From DATMNI01 sp035570275 (GTDB taxonomy: Bacteria; Acidobacteriota; Terriglobia; Bryobacterales; Bryobacteraceae), in contig DATMNI010000105.1 in the NCBI GenBank assembly GCA_035570275.1, forward strand, positions 1 through 13,967: a stretch of DNA of 13,967 nucleotides. Reading direction: 5' to 3'. The first letter of the stretch is position 1, and every line of letters starts with the position of its first letter. Both the position numbers and the translations under genes were made by a program. Of the stretch, positions 1 through 6,983 are shown in pieces. The notes beneath the pieces are model-generated. The model saw only the letters and a program-made list of their open reading frames with translations, searched no databases and was not told where the DNA came from.

Positions 1-249
1 TGCTCCTAAGGAACTCGCTGCAAGTTATTGATAATACGAGAGTCCAAAAATGGCTTTGCTGAATAATTTCGCCGACAGAGACCCGGCCAAGTTCCTCTCC
101 GGTATGGACCCGCGCCACGCGGGCGCTTTGCTTGTGGGGCATCCATTTTCGGGATGCGGTCAAGCCTTCAAAGGGCACGTTGGTTGGACGGCGCACAAGT
201 CGGAGAACGCACTCTTACTCGATTCTCTGAACGCGCTATGCTGGACCCC
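1..249. other. no supported gene at left edge
   Basis: Open frames exist here (for example from 50), but none encodes a recognisable protein. The stretch runs straight into the antitoxin relic at 250, so it may hold that gene's lost promoter or the debris of an older gene. I see no clear promoter, repeat or RNA gene. Confidence 0.4.
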
Positions 250-451
250 ATGCAGATCACCGTCGAACTGCCGGACGACATCGCCCAGCACGCCGACCCC
301 GGCCGCGAAGCGCTCGAACCGGCTCCAGCGGCGTCACCGAATCCAACGGCTCGCCGTCGAAGGCTATCGTTCCGGTGACTTTGCGTGATCATCTTCTCCT
401 AGCCCGTACGATTCGCGTGAAGCTTTCTTGGATCGGCGGCACGGAAGTTGA
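250..451 (+). pseudogene. UPF0175-type antitoxin, disrupted
   Basis: Relic of a small UPF0175-family antitoxin, normally the first gene of a toxin-antitoxin pair. The frame from the ATG at 250 reads MQITVELPDDIAQHADPGRE, the typical start of that family. Family members continue as EALAVEGYRSG. Here the codons for EAL and AVEGYRSG are separated by about 37 extra nucleotides (316-352), flanked by GCTC on both sides, which shifts the frame by one. The resumed frame ends at a TGA (386-388). Beyond it, the same frame reads YDSREAFLDRRHGS to a stop at 449-451, resembling the FL..HG tail of the family. So the gene carries a frameshifting insertion and an in-frame stop and cannot make the normal protein. 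No toxin gene was recognised downstream. The assignment rests on remembered family consensus, not a search. An upstream in-frame ATG at 238 is also possible. Confidence 0.6.
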
Positions 452-511
452 CCGGAGTCGACGATCTCCTTGGCAATGGCTTTGTTCGTCGTAGCGGTCT
501 TCTTCTGTTGC

Positions 512-535
512 TCGCCAAGTCGCCAAGACGCAAAG
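512..535. repeat. CGCCAAG-type octamer repeat
   Basis: Three head-to-tail octamers: TCGCCAAG, TCGCCAAG, ACGCAAAG. From memory, runs of CGCCAAG/CGCAAAG octamers occur as non-coding repeats in many unrelated bacterial genomes. Here the run is short and lies in non-coding sequence. Confidence 0.5.
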
Positions 536-664
536 AAAGCAAATACGACTCCAGGCCAGGTTGATTCCTGCCCCTTGAATTGAACCCGATGTGAGGGTTT
601 TCGGTCCGCGACGTTACAGGGACGTTACATAGATAGGCTTAACCTGCCGTAACCTAAGCGATTC

Positions 665-689
665 AATCTGAGAGATGAATTCTCAGATT
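665..689. promoter_or_regulatory. 9-bp dyad downstream of permease gene
   Basis: AATCTGAGA (665-673) and TCTCAGATT (681-689) are perfect inverted repeats separated by 7 nt. The dyad lies about 60 nt past the stop of the leftward permease gene. It could act in transcript termination or 3'-end protection, but no T-run follows it on the minus strand. A protein-binding palindrome is the alternative. Confidence 0.4.
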
Positions 690-750
690 TGGCTATGCTA
701 GAAACTAAGCGGTTCGGGTGCGCGTCATCGGAGTATCGAAATCGGCTCCA

Positions 751-3252
751 TCAGTTGTCTCTCAGCAAATCCATGGGCGAAGTCCGTTGGGCGCGTCGTG
801 AGGGGGCCACTGAAGCCACCAGCGCCGCGAGGATCACCGTAGCGGCCACTACCGCGATGGTCGCCGGATCGGTGCGGCTCACGCCGTAAAGCTGGCTGGC
901 GAGCGAGCGGCTCACCAGCGGAAACGCCGCCAGCCCAGCGCCCGTTCCAGCGACGGCCAACAGCATACCGTGGCCCAGAACCAGGTTGCGCACCTGCGGC
1001 GCGGTGGCGCCGAGCGCCATCCGTATGGCCATTTCACGGCCCCGTTCGGCGGCGCGGAAGGCCACGCTCCCGTAGATACCGATGGCCGTCAACAGGAGCG
1101 CGAGGCCTCCGAATCCACCCACCAGCCAGATGGCGGCGCGGCGGCTGCCCAGGTTCTGTTCCACCACGAACGACAGCGGCTTCACGCCCACGCGCTGGAT
1201 TCGCGGATCCTGTTGCGCCACGGCTTCGGCAATGGCGCGGGCCAGAGCCGGGTCGACGCCTTGGTTGTCACCGGGGTTGTCACCGCGTGTCCGGATCACG
1301 TAAGCCGCGCCTTCCGGACCCGCTTGCGTCATCGAAAGGAAGACTTCCGGGGACGAGTCGTGTTCGAGGCCCTCCTGCCGCGTGTCGCCGATCACGCCAA
1401 CTACTTCCCACGTGGAGCCGGCCGGGTTCAGTTCGCTGACCCATCGAATCTCCAACTGGCTTCCAAGCGCCCGGCGGTGGTTGGTATTAGCGCCGGGATC
1501 AGCGCCCAAATGAGCACCCAAATCAGCACCCAGATAAACGCGGGCGAAGCTCTGGTTGACCACAGCCACGCGGTGCAGGCCGGGCCGGTCATCCTGCCAC
1601 GAAAAGGTTCTACCTTCGAGCAGTGGAATGCCCATGGCAGCGAAATATCCTGGTGTGGCCGCGTTCACCCATGCCTTGGGCCGCTCCGGCAGCGGCAGGT
1701 TCTGGCCCACAATCTGGAACGCACTACCGGGTCCGCCGGCCCCGCGCAACGGCAACCGCAGGCCCGCGCCCGCCGCCTGCACCCCCGGAAGCGCCGCCAG
1801 TCTTTCGAGAAGCTGCCGGTGGAACGCGATCAGCTTCAACGAAGTGTCGTACCGTTTCTCCGGAAGGCCGATGCCGAATTCCAGCGCGTGGACGGTTTCA
1901 AAGCCGGGGCTGGTTGCCAGCAGCCGGAGGAAACTGCGCAACAGCAGGCCGGTGGTCAGGAGCAGCACGACGCTGAGAGCCACCTGCGTCACCACCAGCG
2001 CGCCGCCTGGACCGCCCGGCGACCCGCGAGCCGTAGTGCGCCCGCCGGCTTTGATCAGGCCATACAGGTCCAGGCGGCGCCAGAGCAGCATCGGGACCAG
2101 GCCCAGTAACAGCGTGACTCCGAGACCGAGCGCCAACGCGACTCCGAAAGCCGCGAGATCGAGTTGTAGTGGCGCCGCTTTTCCGGCACCGGGTATGAAT
2201 GCGGGAATGGCGCGCAGCACGCCGCCGGCGGCCAGCAATCCACAGGCGGCACCACCCCCGCCGAGCACGGCGCCTTCCATTAGAAACTGGCGCGCCAGCC
2301 GTCCCGCCCCCGCGCCTAGGGCGGCACGAATCGCAGTCTCATGGCTCCGGGCAAAGCATCGCGCCAGGATGAGGCCGGCGACGTTGGCGCAGGCGATGAG
2401 CAGCAGCAGCGCGGCGGCTGAGAGCAGCCAGTAGAGAGGCTGGCGGCGGGCGCCGGTCATCTGCTCCGCCAGCGGTTTCAGACCTGCACTCCGTCCCCCG
2501 TTGGTCGCCGGATACTCCCGGGCCAGCGCCCCGGCGACGGACTCCAGTTCGGCGCGTGCCGCAGCCAGACTTACGCCCGGCTTGAGCCGCGCGGCGCCGC
2601 CCAGCGAACCGCTGCGGCCACCGCCATAGTCCCGGCGGCTCAGCGGAATGAAAGCGTCGGGAAGGCGCTGGCCAATCGGATATTCGAAGCCCGGCGGCAT
2701 CACTCCAAGCACGGTGTACGGCTCCTCGTTCAGAAACACCTTGCGGCCGGTGACCGCAGGATCGGAGGCGAAGTGAAGGCGCCACAGGCGATCGGTCAGC
2801 ACCATCACGCCGGCTTCGGCGACCTCCTCGGATTCGGTGAAGACGCGGCCGCGGGCCGGTGGCACGTTCACCACCCCAAACCAATCGCCCATCACCATAC
2901 CGGTGTCGATGACGATAACCTGGTCCTGAGCAGTCAGGGTAAGTCCGAAAGTGCGTGGGTAATAACCGGCCATGGCCGCAAAGAGCGTGCTGCGGCGGCG
3001 CCAGTCGAGCAGGTTCGCGCCCCCGAGGTTCATCCCGGCGATGTCGCGCGGCTTGCGGTCGACCGTGGTTTCGTAAAGCGCCACCAGTTGCTGCGGCTCC
3101 GGGTAAGGCAGCGGCTTCAGCAGCAGGGTGCTGAGGGCGGAGAAAGCTCCCGTGTTGGCGCCAATGCCCAGACCAAGCGTCACGATGGTGGTGGCGGCGA
3201 AGGCCGGGCTCCGGTAAGCACCGCGAATGGCATGGCGAAGGGCGGCGGGCAT
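751..3252 (-). CDS. ADOP family MacB/FtsX-like permease
   Basis: Inner-membrane permease of 833 aa with the duplicated MacB-periplasmic/FtsX layout of the acidobacterial duplicated orphan permeases. The first transmembrane helix is near residues 15-45 and contains LGLGIGANT, followed by LKPLPYP. A periplasmic MacB-like domain comes next, then a helix cluster with ACANVAG near 270-370. The second copy begins with a helix near 420-445, has another periplasmic domain, and ends with helices at about 708-833 containing REMAIRMALGA and the terminal SPMDLLRDN. I chose the ATG at 3252 because homology begins there; an upstream GTG at 3429 would overlap the divergent gene and adds unfamiliar residues. 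No ATPase gene is adjacent, as is usual for this family, so the exported substrate is unknown. Oddities are two short tandem expansions inside the second periplasmic domain: four LGAx-type units and a GDNP repeat. Confidence 0.9.
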   Translation of the reverse strand: MPAALRHAIRGAYRSPAFAATTIVTLGLGIGANTGAFSALSTLLLKPLPYPEPQQLVALYETTVDRKPRDIAGMNLGGANLLDWRRRSTLFAAMAGYYPRTFGLTLTAQDQVIVIDTGMVMGDWFGVVNVPPARGRVFTESEEVAEAGVMVLTDRLWRLHFASDPAVTGRKVFLNEEPYTVLGVMPPGFEYPIGQRLPDAFIPLSRRDYGGGRSGSLGGAARLKPGVSLAAARAELESVAGALAREYPATNGGRSAGLKPLAEQMTGARRQPLYWLLSAAALLLLIACANVAGLILARCFARSHETAIRAALGAGAGRLARQFLMEGAVLGGGGAACGLLAAGGVLRAIPAFIPGAGKAAPLQLDLAAFGVALALGLGVTLLLGLVPMLLWRRLDLYGLIKAGGRTTARGSPGGPGGALVVTQVALSVVLLLTTGLLLRSFLRLLATSPGFETVHALEFGIGLPEKRYDTSLKLIAFHRQLLERLAALPGVQAAGAGLRLPLRGAGGPGSAFQIVGQNLPLPERPKAWVNAATPGYFAAMGIPLLEGRTFSWQDDRPGLHRVAVVNQSFARVYLGADLGAHLGADPGANTNHRRALGSQLEIRWVSELNPAGSTWEVVGVIGDTRQEGLEHDSSPEVFLSMTQAGPEGAAYVIRTRGDNPGDNQGVDPALARAIAEAVAQQDPRIQRVGVKPLSFVVEQNLGSRRAAIWLVGGFGGLALLLTAIGIYGSVAFRAAERGREMAIRMALGATAPQVRNLVLGHGMLLAVAGTGAGLAAFPLVSRSLASQLYGVSRTDPATIAVVAATVILAALVASVAPSRRAQRTSPMDLLRDN
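1489..1536 (-). repeat. 4 x 12-nt in-frame repeat in permease gene
   Basis: Four consecutive 12-nt units, each starting AGCGCC or AGCACC on the plus strand, encode LGAD, LGAH, LGAD, PGAN-like residues in the second periplasmic domain. Related permeases, as I remember them, lack this insertion. A smaller 12-nt direct repeat at 1263-1286 encodes GDNPGDN-like residues in the same domain. Confidence 0.65.
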
Positions 3253-3320
3253 GATTGGTTCGAAAAGACTCTTCCCATCCTCGCAAATCTGTTGGATGCT
3301 AGGGAGAGCCGGAGAGGCAC

Positions 3321-4382
3321 ATGAACTTCCCCATAACGAGTTCCAGCGACGCCAGCGACATCGAGCAACTCCAGCAGGCGCTGATCGATCGAGGTTTTGG
3401 GATCGCGGTGGACGGGGTTCTTGGCCCAAAAACCACCGCCGCCATTAAAGCGTTTCAAGCTGCCAACGCGCTCACGGCGGATGGTGATGTGGGGCTGGCC
3501 ACGTGGGGCAAGCTGACGGCTTCGGCGCCACCCGCCACTTCCACGCCGACGCCGCCCGCCACTTCCACGCCGGCGCCGCCCGCCACTTCCACGCACGCGC
3601 CTTCCGCGCCGGCGCCGCCCGCCACTTCTACGCCGGCGGGACACTCCACGCCTTCCGTTACACCCACGCCGGCGGCTGGGGCGGGGCCCTTCGCCGGCTT
3701 TGACACGCAGGGTTATCCGGGCGACGCGGCCATGAAGACTTGGAAGGAATCCTCGCCGTATAGCTTCGTCGGCTACTATCTGAAATCGCCCTGCCATGCC
3801 GATGACGGCTGGATGGGGAAGCGCGCCACAATCGAGTGCATGGGTTGGGACATCGTTCTAATCTACGTCGGGCGGCAATCGCAGGGCCCCTGTTCCGAGG
3901 TGCCGCCGGACCGGGCGAAAGGCCTGGCCGACGCACAGGACGCGCTCGCCAAAACGGCATCGGAAGGTTTCACGCCACAGACCATCATCTATCTCGACGT
4001 GGAGCCGATGGATCACATCCCGCAAGCGCAGATCGAATACATCAACGGCTGGCTGTCGCAGTTTTCCGGCGCCCTGTTTCTGCCGGGCATCTACTGCCAC
4101 GTGAAGAACGCGAACGCTTTGAAAGGAGCGATTACGGATTTCCCGTCGGAGCAGGTTGCCTTCTGGGTGTCGGGAAGCGGCCATTTAGTTGCCGGGACCA
4201 GCCGGCCCGCCAATTCCGGTATCGCCTTCGCACGCATCTGGCAGGGCACATTTGACGAGACCAAGACGTTTGGCGGCGTCTCAATCCAGATCGACGAAAA
4301 TGTTGCGGACACTAGGGCCAACACGTTATCCGGTAACGCTTCGAGTTCCTTCCGTGCGGGAGGTTTTACCTCGACAGAGTAA
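3321..4382 (+). CDS. Peptidoglycan-binding, DUF1906 glycoside hydrolase-like protein
   Basis: Probable cell-wall-acting protein of 353 aa. Residues 10-66 form a PG_binding_1 domain, with VDGVLGPKTTAAIKAFQ as the hallmark. Residues 69-122 are a Pro/Thr/Ser/Ala linker built from PPATSTP repeats. Residues 126-330 resemble DUF1906 (the Rv2525c-like glycoside-hydrolase-like fold), starting GFDTQGYPG, with acidic residues in IIYLDVEP (about 223-229) and QIDENVA (about 323-329). GGAGAG lies 6 nt before the ATG at 3321. It diverges from the permease gene with 68 nt between starts. No signal peptide is visible, so how it reaches the wall is unclear; non-classical export or use in lysis are options. 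Residues from about 331 (TRANTLSG onward) correspond to the antisense strand of a dead RelE-type toxin gene, suggesting the original 3' end was replaced. Hydrolytic activity is not proven by the sequence. Confidence 0.82.
   Translation: MNFPITSSSDASDIEQLQQALIDRGFGIAVDGVLGPKTTAAIKAFQAANALTADGDVGLATWGKLTASAPPATSTPTPPATSTPAPPATSTHAPSAPAPPATSTPAGHSTPSVTPTPAAGAGPFAGFDTQGYPGDAAMKTWKESSPYSFVGYYLKSPCHADDGWMGKRATIECMGWDIVLIYVGRQSQGPCSEVPPDRAKGLADAQDALAKTASEGFTPQTIIYLDVEPMDHIPQAQIEYINGWLSQFSGALFLPGIYCHVKNANALKGAITDFPSEQVAFWVSGSGHLVAGTSRPANSGIAFARIWQGTFDETKTFGGVSIQIDENVADTRANTLSGNASSSFRAGGFTSTE
3531..3638 (+). repeat. Pro/Thr linker repeats (24-nt units)
   Basis: Tandem units beginning CCCGCCACTTC at 3531, 3555, 3579 and 3618. 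The first two are 24 nt, the third is lengthened to 39 nt, and the fourth is incomplete. They encode PATSTPTP-like residues forming the flexible linker between the wall-binding domain and the DUF1906 domain. Confidence 0.8.
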
Positions 4383-4390
4383 TTAATCAC
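4310..4390 (-). pseudogene. RelE/ParE-type toxin, 5' fragment
   Basis: From a GTG at 4390 the minus strand reads MINYSVEVKPPARKELEALP followed by DNVLALV, the typical first beta strand and helix of RelE/ParE-family toxins. The similarity stops after about 27 residues, where the sequence becomes the antisense of the DUF1906 gene, so the remaining two-thirds or so of the toxin is missing. The GTG start overlaps the antitoxin stop (GTGATTAA), the arrangement expected for a coupled antitoxin-toxin operon. The fragment cannot be an active toxin because the C-terminal strands with the catalytic or binding residues are absent. Family assignment is by motif recognition only. Confidence 0.65.
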
Positions 4391-4571
4391 GCATCCGACC
4401 GCGTTTTACGAGGTCCGCCTTGATCTTTTCAAGCGGTATCCCCTTTTCCTTGCGGCGCGATTCCGAAATCAGCCCCTCCCAAAAATCCTCTAATCTCGCG
4501 CCGTGTTTTTACAAATCGATTTGAACAGCCACTTTGCGGCCCTTCTCATCGGTTACGAACTGGATTCCGGT
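4383..4571 (-). pseudogene. Antitoxin of RelE-type pair, nonsense-mutated
   Basis: Read on the minus strand, the frame gives QFVTDEKGRKVAVQIDL, then an in-frame TAA (4509-4511), then KHGARLEDFWEGLISESRRK and a charged tail ending KRGRMRD before the stop at 4383-4385. This is the layout of a small antitoxin: an N-terminal beta strand, an acidic helix and a Lys/Arg-rich end. A lysine codon (AAA) changed to TAA would explain the internal stop. No ATG, GTG or TTG start is found in frame upstream before a stop, so the 5' end has also decayed. The tail overlaps the toxin's GTG start by a few bases. It is a relic of an operon whose toxin is truncated just downstream. The exact family (Phd-like or otherwise) is uncertain. 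Confidence 0.65.
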
Positions 4572-4947
4572 CCTGCCGCCGCGTCTCCTTGGGTCGTATG
4601 GAAGCTGTTCTCACTCTAACAACGCCATTTCTGTCCGTCAATCAAAGAGCCGGTTCCATCGGAAACTCCGAACGGCTTGGTCAAGCCAACACTTCCCGGA
4701 GTCGCGCGGAGGGAGTTGCGGGTGGGGAGAAAACCAGGTCCCGTTTCCCGCGCCGCCGTCAGGCTCCGAGTAACGCTGGAGCGCGAGTAACGGTGGAGCC
4801 CGCGCAACGCTGGAAAAAGGCCGGGCGGCGTGCGAAATCCGCTGCCGCCAGGAAAAGACCTCGTGCTTGCCTGAAGTGTGGGTCTCGATGGCGCCGCGGA
4901 GCTAATCCTGAAGCTGTTGGCGCGTGCTTGAGAAGCCGCCGGAAACC
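4572..4947. other. region without recognisable gene
   Basis: About 375 nt between the dead antitoxin and the stop of the desaturase gene. Several overlapping frames are open on both strands, as expected in GC-rich DNA, but none shows a domain, a convincing ribosome-binding site or recognisable residues. The only clear structure is a 17-nt tandem repeat (4767-4817). It may be debris of the same event that truncated the toxin gene. Confidence 0.5.
4767..4817. repeat. 3 x 17-nt tandem repeat
   Basis: Three adjacent 17-nt units: CGAGTAACGCTGGAGCG, CGAGTAACGGTGGAGCC and a more diverged CGCGCAACGCTGGAAAA. They lie in non-coding DNA. The period is not a multiple of three, consistent with the absence of a gene. 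Confidence 0.7.
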
Positions 4948-5802
4948 CTACGCCGCTTCCCGGTCGGCCAGACGGCTGCTAACCGAAGCTACCTGCACTG
5001 CCTTCGCCACGCCGAAGTATCGCAGCGTCTTCACCAGCAGCCAGGAGGGATCGAACTCATACCAGGCCAAGCCGTGACGCGCCGAGGTGGGATGCGCATG
5101 GTGGTTGTTGTGCCAGCCTTCGCCGAAGCTGATAATGGCTACCCACCAGGTGTTGCGCGAATCGTCGCGGGTGGCGAAGCGGCGGCGCCCCCACATGTGC
5201 GTGGCCGAATTCACCGCCCACGTGGCGTGCAGACCGACAACCACGCGGAGGAACGTCCCCCACAGCATCATCGAGAAGCCGCCGATGGCCCACATGGCCA
5301 GCCCGGTAACCGTAACCGGAATCCAGTGGTAGTCGTTCAGCCAGACGTAGAAGCGATGCCTGGCCAGATCGGGGGCGTACTTCGACATGAGTTTGGTGTT
5401 GTTGTGATTGGTTTCGCCGAATAGAATCCAGCCCACATGCGACCAGAAGGCGCCGTCGCGAGGCGAATGGGGGTCGCCCGGCAGGTCGGAATACTGATGG
5501 TGCCGGCGATGCGTGGCCACCCAGAAGATGGGCCCGCCCTCCAGGGTCAAGCTTCCGCAAACCGCGAAGAAGTATTCCAGCCACAACGGCACCCTATACG
5601 ACCGGTGGGTATGCAGCCGGTGGTAACCCATACTGATTCCCAGTCCCGTGGCGATGTAGTACATCGCCGCGGCGACGGCAAGATTCCGCCAGCTAAACAT
5701 GAACAGGGCGGCGACGGCCCCGATATGGAATATGACCAGGATGACGGCGGTAAACCAGTTGATTCCCAGACGCTTAGATATGGCAGCGGCTTTTTGCTTC
5801 AC
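4948..5802 (-). CDS. Acyl-CoA/acyl-lipid delta-9-type fatty acid desaturase
   Basis: Integral-membrane di-iron desaturase of 284 aa that would introduce a double bond (probably delta-9) into fatty acyl chains, thus tuning membrane fluidity. The three histidine boxes are intact: HRLHTH (61-66), HRRHH (98-102) and HNNHH (231-235). An additional NSATHMWG (198-205) is typical of the stearoyl-CoA desaturase-like group. Hydrophobic stretches lie near 17-37, 40-58, 74-94 and 160-195. Length is normal for bacterial members. GAGGA lies 7 nt before the ATG at 5802. It stands alone: 164 nt separate it from the kdsD-like stop, so it probably has its own promoter there. No electron-transfer partner is encoded nearby. 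Substrate (acyl-CoA or acyl-lipid) and position specificity cannot be read from the sequence. Confidence 0.93.
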   Translation of the reverse strand: MKQKAAAISKRLGINWFTAVILVIFHIGAVAALFMFSWRNLAVAAAMYYIATGLGISMGYHRLHTHRSYRVPLWLEYFFAVCGSLTLEGGPIFWVATHRRHHQYSDLPGDPHSPRDGAFWSHVGWILFGETNHNNTKLMSKYAPDLARHRFYVWLNDYHWIPVTVTGLAMWAIGGFSMMLWGTFLRVVVGLHATWAVNSATHMWGRRRFATRDDSRNTWWVAIISFGEGWHNNHHAHPTSARHGLAWYEFDPSWLLVKTLRYFGVAKAVQVASVSSRLADREAA

Positions 5803-5966
5803 GGATTTTCCTCGGCAGTGCTAGAACGTCTTCTTCAAACTACCAAGGGAACGGTCTGCATTTTGTAAGACTTGTGTAATTTCAACAGGATACGGGCATT
5901 ACTGGAACATAACATTAGTTATCGGCTGGAGTTCGGCCGGTCCATCCCCCAGCCAATCGCCCGGCT

Positions 5967-6983
5967 TCACCGGCTCCCCAGATAGATGTCGTGAATGCGG
6001 ATAATTCCCAGCGCCCTGCCGGCTTCATCCACTACCGGCAGCGCCGAGATTTGCGACCGCCGCCGCTCCATCAGTTCCAGCGCCTCCGCCAGGCTGGAAT
6101 GCGGGCCAACCGTCACCGGCGTTGGCGTCATGGCATCACGGGCGCGCAGGCCGCGGATGTCGTCGTGGTTGGTGAGGGCGCGCCGCAAATCGCCATCGGT
6201 AAGGAAGCCTGCGAGTGCGCCGTCCGCGGTCACCACGCAGGCCCCGCCCATGGGCCGCCGGGTCATGGCGATAATCACTTCCTTGAGCGATGCCTCGGGA
6301 GCCACGAAAGCCACTTCGTCGCCGCTGTGCATAGCTTCGCCGACGCGCAGCTTCAGGTTTCGGCCCAGTTGCCCTCCGGGGTGGAAACGGCCGAATTCTT
6401 CGGGGGTGAAGTTGCGGGCGCACATCAGCGCGATGGCCAGCGCGTGGCCCATCGCCAGCGCCGTCACCGCGCTGGCAGTGGGCGCCAGGTTGTTCGGGTC
6501 GGCCTCGCGTTCCACTGCGGCATCGAGCCGCACATCCACCAGCGCCGCCACGGGCGAGGCGAGGTTGCCCAGAATGCCAATCAGCGGCGAATGAAACTGG
6601 CGCAACAGCGGCACCAGGGCCAGCAGTTCGGCCGAGGCCCCGTTCTTCGAAAGCATCACCGTGGGGTCGCCCGGCGTGTAGATGCCGAGGTCGCCGTGCA
6701 CGGCTTCGGCGGGGTGCAGAAAGACCGCGGCCGTCCCGGTGCTGCACAGCGTGGCCACTATCTTGCGCGCGATGTGGCCCGATTTGCCGATGCCGGTGAC
6801 CACCACTTTTCCAGGATGGGCCAGGATCAGGTCCACGGCGCGGATCAATTCACCATCCAGCCGGCGGGCGGCTTGCGCCACGGATTCGGCTTCGATCTCC
6901 ATGGCCATCCGCGCGGCTGCCAGCCACTCCAGTTTGGCGGGGCTCGCGGGTGGCTGGCTCTCCGGCACCTGGCTCCCGGGCAC
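5967..6983 (-). CDS. kdsD: Arabinose-5-phosphate isomerase (KdsD/KpsF-like)
   Basis: Cytoplasmic isomerase converting ribulose-5-phosphate to arabinose-5-phosphate, the first step towards Kdo for lipopolysaccharide. An N-terminal SIS domain (about 40-190) contains VVVTGIGKSGHIARK (60-74), SKNGASAEL (112-120) and LAPTASAVTALAMG (166-179), followed by FHPGGQLGR (200-208). Two CBS domains follow (about 213-272 and 280-338), with FLTDGDLRR and IRIHDIY. Lys68, Glu119, Glu160 and His201 line up with the residues proposed as catalytic in the E. coli enzyme. The usual SGE motif reads NGA here. The GTG at 6983 directly follows the TAG of the upstream aldolase gene (TAGGTG). A 15-nt duplication gives a second in-frame GTG at 6968 with GGGAG in front, so either start may be used; an ATG at residue 26 is less likely. 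The pair is presumably one transcript. Confidence 0.9.
   Translation of the reverse strand: MPGSQVPESQPPASPAKLEWLAAARMAMEIEAESVAQAARRLDGELIRAVDLILAHPGKVVVTGIGKSGHIARKIVATLCSTGTAAVFLHPAEAVHGDLGIYTPGDPTVMLSKNGASAELLALVPLLRQFHSPLIGILGNLASPVAALVDVRLDAAVEREADPNNLAPTASAVTALAMGHALAIALMCARNFTPEEFGRFHPGGQLGRNLKLRVGEAMHSGDEVAFVAPEASLKEVIIAMTRRPMGGACVVTADGALAGFLTDGDLRRALTNHDDIRGLRARDAMTPTPVTVGPHSSLAEALELMERRRSQISALPVVDEAGRALGIIRIHDIYLGSR
6954..6983 (-). repeat. 15-nt duplication at kdsD start
   Basis: Two adjacent 15-nt units on the minus strand, GTGCCCGGGAGCCAG and GTGCCGGAGAGCCAG, each beginning with an in-frame GTG. The GGGAG of the first unit is placed 4 nt before the GTG of the second, so the duplication creates alternative translation starts. 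Confidence 0.6.

Larger units (their letters stand above)
452..750. other. intergenic region, no intact gene
   Basis: About 300 nt between the antitoxin relic and the stop of the permease gene. No coding frame is convincing. It holds an octamer repeat (512-535), two direct copies of GACGTTACA (610-618 and 621-629), two TAACCT copies ten bases apart near 641-657, and a dyad at 665-689. Any function is unknown. The toxin that would follow the UPF0175 antitoxin may have decayed here beyond recognition. Confidence 0.45.

Noticed and set aside
970..2434. Long plus-strand open frames opposite the permease gene
   Set aside because: They are antisense shadows of a clear ADOP gene in GC-rich DNA; their products show no domain and are compositionally odd.
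4767..4817. CRISPR-like repeat array
   Set aside because: The units are directly adjacent without spacers, only 17 nt and imperfect, so it is a plain tandem repeat.
4589..5077. 162-codon plus-strand frame between the relic pair and desaturase
   Set aside because: It has no domain, Arg/Ala-rich composition, crosses a 17-nt non-triplet repeat and overlaps the desaturase 3' end.
5909..5922. ATAAC-ATTA-GTTAT dyad upstream of the desaturase gene
   Set aside because: Only 5-bp arms in AT-rich sequence; could occur by chance, although it lies in the likely promoter region.
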